Shown here one piece after another: positions 6,077 through 9,520 of a DNA stretch of 9,520 bases. A program made the translations under genes and the position numbers. The stretch's first letter is position 1. Every line of letters begins with the position of its first letter. Source of the stretch: Treponema sp. (GTDB lineage: Bacteria > Spirochaetota > Spirochaetia > Treponematales > Treponemataceae); assembly GCA_012799545.1 (NCBI GenBank), contig JAAZLA010000074.1:1-9520 (forward strand), given 5' to 3'. Under the pieces are notes generated by a model that was not told the DNA's origin, searched no databases, and saw only the letters and a list, made by a program, of their open reading frames with translations.

Positions 6077-6898
6077 ATGGCAATCGTTGCTATTTCAAGG
6101 CAGTGTGCGGCTCTCGGTGATGAAATTGCCGCCGCTCTTGCAAAAAAGATAGGGTACCGGTTTATCGATAAAAGAGAAATTGAAAAGAAAATTGTACAAC
6201 TTGGTTTTTCCCCCGATAAGTTAAAGAATTACGATGAGAGAAAACCTGGCTTTTTTGCTTCTTTAGCGAAAGAACGTGATGAATATCTAGATTATTTGCA
6301 AACTGCTGTTTTAGAAGTTGCCCAAGAGGGCAATTGTGTTTTGATTGGGCGAGCTGCTCATATTATTCTTGATGGTGTTCCAAACCTTTTTGCTGTGCGA
6401 TTTGTCGCTGATCGCGGTGTTCGAATGGCACGACTGAAAGAGGAATTTAACTGGGACGATAAAAAAGCACTGCAACGGATAGAAGAAAGTGATGCGAATA
6501 GGCTCGGTTTCTATAAAAGTTTTTTTAATGAAACAAATGAAGAGGTCGAACACTTTCATCTTGTGATAAATACCGGTTTGTTTTCTATAGACTCGGTAAC
6601 ATCTATCGTATCTGGTGCAGTAAACAGCTTGATAGATACCGAACAAGAAGCCTTAGGTAGGAAAAAAGTAAAAGAAATGTATGAAGCTCAAAAATTAGTG
6701 AACGAACTATTGTTTGAACACAAGCTCGCTGTTAGTTTTTTGCGTGCAGTGATACATGAAGATAAGCTCGTTTTACAAGGTGTTGCAAACTCTTTGGCAA
6801 TAACTGAAAAAGCTGTTTCAATAGCTAAAGAAAAAATGCCAGATAAGACAATAGAATCGTGTATTTCTGTTGTTCAAGATTTTAAAGCTTTTCCATAA
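6077..6898 (+). CDS. Cytidylate kinase-like family protein with possible C-terminal BON-like domain
   Basis: The 273-residue product starts MAIVAISRQCAALGDEIAAALAKKIGYRFIDKREI, the layout of the cytidylate kinase-like (Cytidylate_kin2) family, a P-loop nucleotide kinase relative. Another family hallmark is CVLIGRAAHIIL near residue 91. RFVADRGVRMARLKEEF and ALQRIEESDANRLGFYKSFF resemble the kinase LID and arginine-rich region. The phosphate loop is degenerate: the glycine-rich GSGGR expected after ISR is CAALGD, so activity on CMP is doubtful. Residues about 195-273 are extra to the kinase core. They read VNELLFEHKLAVSFLRAV, then DKLVLQGVANSLAITEKAVS and CISVVQDF, a beta-alpha-beta pattern like a BON domain. 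ATG 6077 has AGGAGG (6067-6072) 4 bases upstream; an open frame extends upstream to 6011 without such a signal. The substrate is unknown. Confidence 0.72.
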   Translation: MAIVAISRQCAALGDEIAAALAKKIGYRFIDKREIEKKIVQLGFSPDKLKNYDERKPGFFASLAKERDEYLDYLQTAVLEVAQEGNCVLIGRAAHIILDGVPNLFAVRFVADRGVRMARLKEEFNWDDKKALQRIEESDANRLGFYKSFFNETNEEVEHFHLVINTGLFSIDSVTSIVSGAVNSLIDTEQEALGRKKVKEMYEAQKLVNELLFEHKLAVSFLRAVIHEDKLVLQGVANSLAITEKAVSIAKEKMPDKTIESCISVVQDFKAFP

Positions 6899-6918
6899 GC
6901 TATGATCTTTGTGTTCTA

Positions 6919-6947
6919 TTGACATAAAAACAAATACTCAGGATACT
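6919..6947 (+). promoter_or_regulatory. Predicted promoter directly in front of pgsA
   Basis: A perfect TTGACA (6919-6924) and GATACT (6942-6947) are separated by 17 bases. Counting 6-8 bases from the -10 puts the transcription start at about 6953-6955, on or next to the pgsA ATG at 6955. The message would then have essentially no leader. Confidence 0.5.
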
Positions 6948-6954
6948 TAGTTTT

Positions 6955-7545
6955 ATGAAATTAGCCAACTTTTTTACTTTTTTACGTATTATTTTAGCAC
7001 CAGTTTTTTTGTTAATTTATTTTTCCCCACAACTAAACTCTGCTTTTCTGCATGTTTCTGTTTATATAATGATCCCTCTTTTGATTTTTGCAGAATTTAC
7101 AGATTTTCTTGATGGATTTTATGCGCGAAAGGCAAATGCTGTGAGCGATTTTGGAAAGCTCTTTGACCCCTTTGCCGATGTTTTTTTGCATATTACTACT
7201 TTTTTTTGTTATGCCGTATCTGGCCATGTTTCTCTCGTCTTGATTTTGTTTATCATCTATAGAGAGTTTGCCATGTTGTTTTTGCGCATGATAGCAACTA
7301 AAAATGGAATCGCAATCGGAGCCCGTAAGGGAGGCAAGTTTAAAACAGTTTTATATGTTATCGCAGGTTTTTATTCTTTGTTTTTAGAGTCTAGTTTACG
7401 TTTGGGTTTTTATTTTTTTACTACAACTTCTGTTTTTACCTCCGTTGGAACTCTCTTGTATCTGCTTGCACTTCTCGCTGCTTATGTTTCTTTCATTGAT
7501 TATTTAATTGTATTTCTGCCACGTTTAAAAAATAAAAATATGTAA
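6955..7545 (+). CDS. pgsA: CDP-alcohol phosphatidyltransferase, probably phosphatidylglycerophosphate synthase
   Basis: This integral membrane enzyme of phospholipid synthesis most likely makes phosphatidylglycerophosphate from CDP-diacylglycerol and glycerol-3-phosphate, releasing CMP. The full family motif is present: D50, D53-G54, A57-R58, G67, D71 and D75, in DFLDGFYARKANAV and GKLFDPFAD. Hydrophobic helices occupy roughly 10-24, 33-48, 75-92, 95-110, 130-148 and 160-188, giving about six membrane spans. The N-terminus KLANFFTFLRIILAPVF matches the PgsA opening, and the 196-residue length is normal. Other CDP-alcohol transferases share the motif, so the glycerol-3-phosphate substrate is inferred. 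The start has only a distant AGGA (6940-6943) but lies at the expected start of a predicted promoter's transcript. A lipoprotein gene follows 25 bases after the stop. Confidence 0.85.
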   Translation: MKLANFFTFLRIILAPVFLLIYFSPQLNSAFLHVSVYIMIPLLIFAEFTDFLDGFYARKANAVSDFGKLFDPFADVFLHITTFFCYAVSGHVSLVLILFIIYREFAMLFLRMIATKNGIAIGARKGGKFKTVLYVIAGFYSLFLESSLRLGFYFFTTTSVFTSVGTLLYLLALLAAYVSFIDYLIVFLPRLKNKNM

Positions 7546-7557
7546 ATAGTATTTGGA

Positions 7558-7562
7558 GAGGA
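7558..7562 (+). promoter_or_regulatory. Ribosome binding site that decides the SUMF1 lipoprotein start
   Basis: GAGGA lies 8 bases before ATG 7571. The longest frame begins at TTG 7553, which overlaps this site and would add six polar residues (MERTDS) in front of the signal peptide, so ATG 7571 is preferred. Confidence 0.75.
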
Positions 7563-7570
7563 CAGATAGT

Positions 7571-9061
7571 ATGAGAAAAAGATGTCTTATACTTGTTCTT
7601 ATTTCTCTTTTTTTATGTGTATCCTGCTTGAAAAATGTTAAAAAAGAGCAAGCTTTAAGTGTTTATTCGGATGACAGTGCTTCGGTTGAAGTAATCGAAG
7701 AAAAATCTAAAAGTGAAAATCACCTACAAGGCAGTGTTGAAAAACGAGATGCGCAAGGAGTAAAAGAAGATTCTTTTCAAGAAAAGAAATCCAGCGCGAA
7801 ACAAGAACAAGAGCTGAGAGAAGAAAAGGAAACTGCAGTAGCTAATCTCGTTTCACCTTTTCCTGATGATTTTGAATTGCGTATAGATAATGAGAGACTT
7901 GAAGAGAAAACAGTGGACGTTTTTATTGAGCAAAAGCCGATTTATACTCCATCTTCTGTTGCACTCTTATCTCGTTTGGAGCCAAGTTTTGGGCAGCTCG
8001 ATCCGCCTTTTTCATCAGAAATAGAAAAATATTTTCTTGCGCTTCCAGAGAGTGCTCATTCCATTGTTTTTAATGCAGTGGCGATAGATGAAAATGCTTA
8101 CTTAGATGAAAAAATAGGGAAATCGCTTTCAATTCCTAAAAGCCAGAGTTTTATTCGCTTTACTATAGTTTCAGAAGATAAAAAAAATTCAAAAACCTAT
8201 GAAATAGCTATAGACAGAGCTTGTAATTATACTTCTCCTCTTTTAGGCGTTTTAGCTTATGTAAACTGTGGTCAGTATCAACGAGATGAAATTTCTGAGA
8301 ATACAGTAAAGATTTCGCGTCCTTTTAGAATGGCTGAAACGCTCGTTACGCGAAAACAATTTTTAGAGATTTTTAATGATGAACCATCAGATACTAAAGT
8401 TTCTGTTAACTTAAAAACTCCGGTGCAAAATGTAAGTTGGTATCATGCAATTGCTTTTTGCAATAAATTAAGTCTTTTAGAGGGTTTAGAACCTGTTTAC
8501 ACGATAAAAGGTGTAAAATGGGAAAGATTAGATTATTCTAATATACCTGACGCTAATAATCAAAACTGGAATGCCGTGACCTGCAATTGGCAAGCGAATG
8601 GATATAGATTGCCCACTGAGGCGGAGTGGTTATGGGCTGCTATGGGTGCTGATAAAAACACAAATAAATTAGTCTATGATGCCGCTGGAGTAAATCTTTT
8701 GGGTTATTTAAAAGCCTATGCTGGAAGTTCAGAAAGTGGAAAAGCTATGGCAAAAATAGACGATTATGTTTGGCATAGTTCTAATTCTAAGAAAAAAACA
8801 CAAGCAGTACGAGAAAAACTTCCTAATGAGTTAGGTCTGTTTGATATGAGTGGAAATGTTTGGGAGTGGTGCTGGGATTGGTTTAAAGTCTTACCAAATG
8901 GACGGCTGGAAGATTATCGAGGTGCAGAAACTGCTATGTATAAGGTTTTGCGTGGTGGCAGTTTTGTAAACAACAAGAACACTTGTAGCCTTTCATCGAG
9001 AAGTGGGGACAATTCCTATGGGCAAAACAACTATACTGGATTTCGTGTTGTAAGAAATTAA
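7571..9061 (+). CDS. Lipoprotein with cadherin-like domain and C-terminal SUMF1/FGE-type domain
   Basis: The 496-residue protein has a short basic N-terminus, a hydrophobic signal (LILVLISLFLC) and a lipobox with the acylated cysteine at 19 (CVSC). A long charged, K/E-rich linker (about 20-90) follows. Residues about 130-216 look like a cadherin-like beta-sandwich repeat: LSRLEPSFGQLDPPFSSEIEKYFL, with KNSKTYEIAIDR at the end. Residues about 225-496 are a SUMF1/formylglycine-generating-enzyme-type domain: RLPTEAEWLWAA (346-357), LGLFDMSGNVWEWCWDW (421-437), LRGGSF (460-465) and terminal GFRVVRN. The catalytic cysteine pair of true FGE is not evident: the segment after RGGSF reads VNNKNTCSLSSR, with a single cysteine (472). 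The protein is therefore probably a non-catalytic surface protein with a C-type-lectin-like fold, possibly ligand-binding. It is likely co-transcribed with pgsA. Asparagine codons near the 3' end switch to AAC. The ligand and exact location are unknown. Confidence 0.85.
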   Translation: MRKRCLILVLISLFLCVSCLKNVKKEQALSVYSDDSASVEVIEEKSKSENHLQGSVEKRDAQGVKEDSFQEKKSSAKQEQELREEKETAVANLVSPFPDDFELRIDNERLEEKTVDVFIEQKPIYTPSSVALLSRLEPSFGQLDPPFSSEIEKYFLALPESAHSIVFNAVAIDENAYLDEKIGKSLSIPKSQSFIRFTIVSEDKKNSKTYEIAIDRACNYTSPLLGVLAYVNCGQYQRDEISENTVKISRPFRMAETLVTRKQFLEIFNDEPSDTKVSVNLKTPVQNVSWYHAIAFCNKLSLLEGLEPVYTIKGVKWERLDYSNIPDANNQNWNAVTCNWQANGYRLPTEAEWLWAAMGADKNTNKLVYDAAGVNLLGYLKAYAGSSESGKAMAKIDDYVWHSSNSKKKTQAVREKLPNELGLFDMSGNVWEWCWDWFKVLPNGRLEDYRGAETAMYKVLRGGSFVNNKNTCSLSSRSGDNSYGQNNYTGFRVVRN

Positions 9062-9090
9062 AATAAAAACAATATTTTTTACAAAAGCTA

Positions 9091-9120
9091 TTGACATTTA
9101 TAATCGCTTTGTGGTAATGT
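9091..9120 (+). promoter_or_regulatory. Strong predicted promoter downstream of the SUMF1 lipoprotein
   Basis: A perfect TTGACA (9091-9096), an 18-base spacer and TAATGT (9115-9120), with TG at 9112-9113 giving an extended -10. Transcription would start near 9127. The first possible gene start in range is at least 370 bases away, so the product is either a long leader or a small RNA. Confidence 0.5.
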
Positions 9121-9132
9121 AATGAACATATC

Positions 9133-9158
9133 GCTTGTAGCCTTAAAATACTGCAAGC
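9133..9158 (+). other. Stem-loop at the start of the predicted 9127 transcript
   Basis: GCTTGTAG (9133-9140) pairs with CTGCAAGC (9151-9158) through 8 base pairs, one of them G-U, closing a 10-base loop. No run of T follows, so it is not a rho-independent terminator. It would lie at the extreme 5' end of RNA from the upstream promoter, where it could stabilise or regulate it. Confidence 0.35.
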
Positions 9159-9298
9159 CTTGTTAAAATGCAACAATATGTGCGGTTTTACGCATTTGAA
9201 TATAAGTTGATTCTTTTTAGAGATACGTTTTACAAGTTGTACAATTCAAGTTTTAAAAAGAAATTATAAAAAAAACAAAAAAAAGATTGATAGAGCTC

Positions 9299-9327
9299 TT
9301 GACTAAATTTTAGAGCTGTGTTACTCT
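9299..9327 (+). promoter_or_regulatory. Promoter-like element between TAGAGCT repeats
   Basis: TTGACT (9299-9304), a 17-base spacer and TACTCT (9322-9327), with TG at 9319-9320 as a possible extended -10. TAGAGCT occurs at 9291-9297 and again at 9311-9317, 20 bases apart, bracketing the -35. The -10 is a weak match, so the element may need an activator or be spurious. Confidence 0.35.
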
Positions 9328-9454
9328 CTTCGTTACCCACTGAGGAACTTTTTGCAATAAAAGTTTCGCGGTGTAATATAAAAGGGCTTTTTTTCTTGAG
9401 GTGAAAAGTCGTTAGATGATTTTTGAAAATAATTAGGGATGGAAAGAAAGAGAC

Positions 9455-9479
9455 GTAAAACAAAGCAATTTGTTTTTAC
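9455..9479 (+). other. A/T-rich stem-loop with GCAA tetraloop
   Basis: AAAACAAA (9457-9464) pairs with TTTGTTTT (9469-9476) around the loop GCAA, a GNRA-type tetraloop on the + strand. With one bulged T the stem extends to GTA/TAC (9455-9479). The 3' arm is T-rich, so it could act as a weak terminator, a leader element ahead of a gene past 9520, or a DNA-level operator. The stem has little G+C and folding would be marginal. Confidence 0.3.
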
Positions 9480-9520
9480 ACAGTAAGGTTCTTGAATTAA
9501 AGAATGAACACAAACCCGTG

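Larger units (their letters stand above)
9062..9520. other. Gene-free 3' region with promoter-like and hairpin elements
   Basis: No reading frame here has both a plausible start signal and protein-like composition. It contains an extended -10 promoter (9091-9120), a hairpin just downstream (9133-9158), a second promoter-like element (9299-9327) flanked by TAGAGCT repeats, and a stem-loop near 9455-9479. An ATG at 9504 begins a frame running off the end (MNTNP) with only a distant TAAGG, too little to call. The likeliest meaning is regulatory sequence for a gene past 9520. No tRNA or rRNA was recognised. Confidence 0.6.

Noticed and set aside
9122..9166. Possible 14-codon leader peptide (MNISLVALKYCKPC)
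   Set aside because: It would begin at or before the predicted transcription start, with no ribosome binding site and no run of regulatory codons.
8934..9176. Open frame on the - strand overlapping the end of the SUMF1 lipoprotein gene
   Set aside because: It overlaps a well-supported coding region, is Cys/His-rich without a recognisable motif, and lacks a start signal.
9230..9463. Open frame on the - strand (77 codons, Phe- and Ser-rich)
   Set aside because: Its composition reflects A/T-rich noncoding DNA, it has no ribosome binding site, and it resembles no known family.
9062..9520. Template repeat, reverse transcriptase or CRISPR repeats after the SUMF1 gene
   Set aside because: No near-copy of 8950-9058, no reverse-transcriptase-like frame and no regularly spaced repeats were found in this stretch.

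Overview
The window looks like chromosomal housekeeping DNA from a host-associated treponeme (Spirochaetota). The evidence is the AT-rich composition, several spirochaete-style lipoproteins (lipobox followed by an acidic linker), a gene pair resembling the treponemal membrane proteins TmpA and TmpB, and an HPr kinase/HPr pair with no sugar-specific PTS genes beside it. The genus is inferred from protein character, not from a database search.

Region 1 (about 60-3405, + strand) reads as one operon behind a good extended -10 promoter: a short ribosome hibernation factor (hpf), HPr kinase/phosphorylase (hprK), HPr (ptsH), the SOS repressor LexA (lexA) and the DNA polymerase III delta subunit (holA). 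From ptsH onward the genes overlap by 1-4 bases (ATGA, then TGATG). This links carbon/phosphorylation signalling and ribosome hibernation with the SOS repressor and a replication clamp-loader subunit in one transcript.

Region 2 (3402-5935) holds a small PC4/YdbC-like nucleic-acid-binding gene on the - strand, a divergent + strand pair (TmpA-like lipoprotein and TmpB-like LysM protein), and a - strand NUDIX hydrolase. Both convergent junctions (holA/ydbC-like and tmpB/nudix) have stop codons interlocked in the same tetranucleotide CTAA, so there is no intergenic space for a terminator at either one. The two divergent intergenic regions contain inverted repeats overlapping promoter elements.

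Region 3 (6004-9061, + strand) holds a cytidylate kinase-like protein with a possible C-terminal BON-like domain, a CDP-alcohol phosphatidyltransferase (PgsA type) that may be made from a leaderless transcript, and a large lipoprotein combining a cadherin-like beta-sandwich with a C-terminal SUMF1/FGE (C-type-lectin-fold) domain. The last 460 bases have no convincing gene but carry promoter-like and hairpin elements, probably regulatory sequence for a gene just outside the window.

No unmistakable new system is visible. The best leads are the hprK-ptsH-lexA-holA linkage, a local switch to AAC codons at the C-terminus of the SUMF1 lipoprotein (the fold targeted by diversity-generating retroelements, including one known in Treponema), the kinase-plus-BON-like fusion, and the possibly leaderless pgsA. 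Several gene starts are placed downstream of the longest possible start because strong ribosome binding sites point there.
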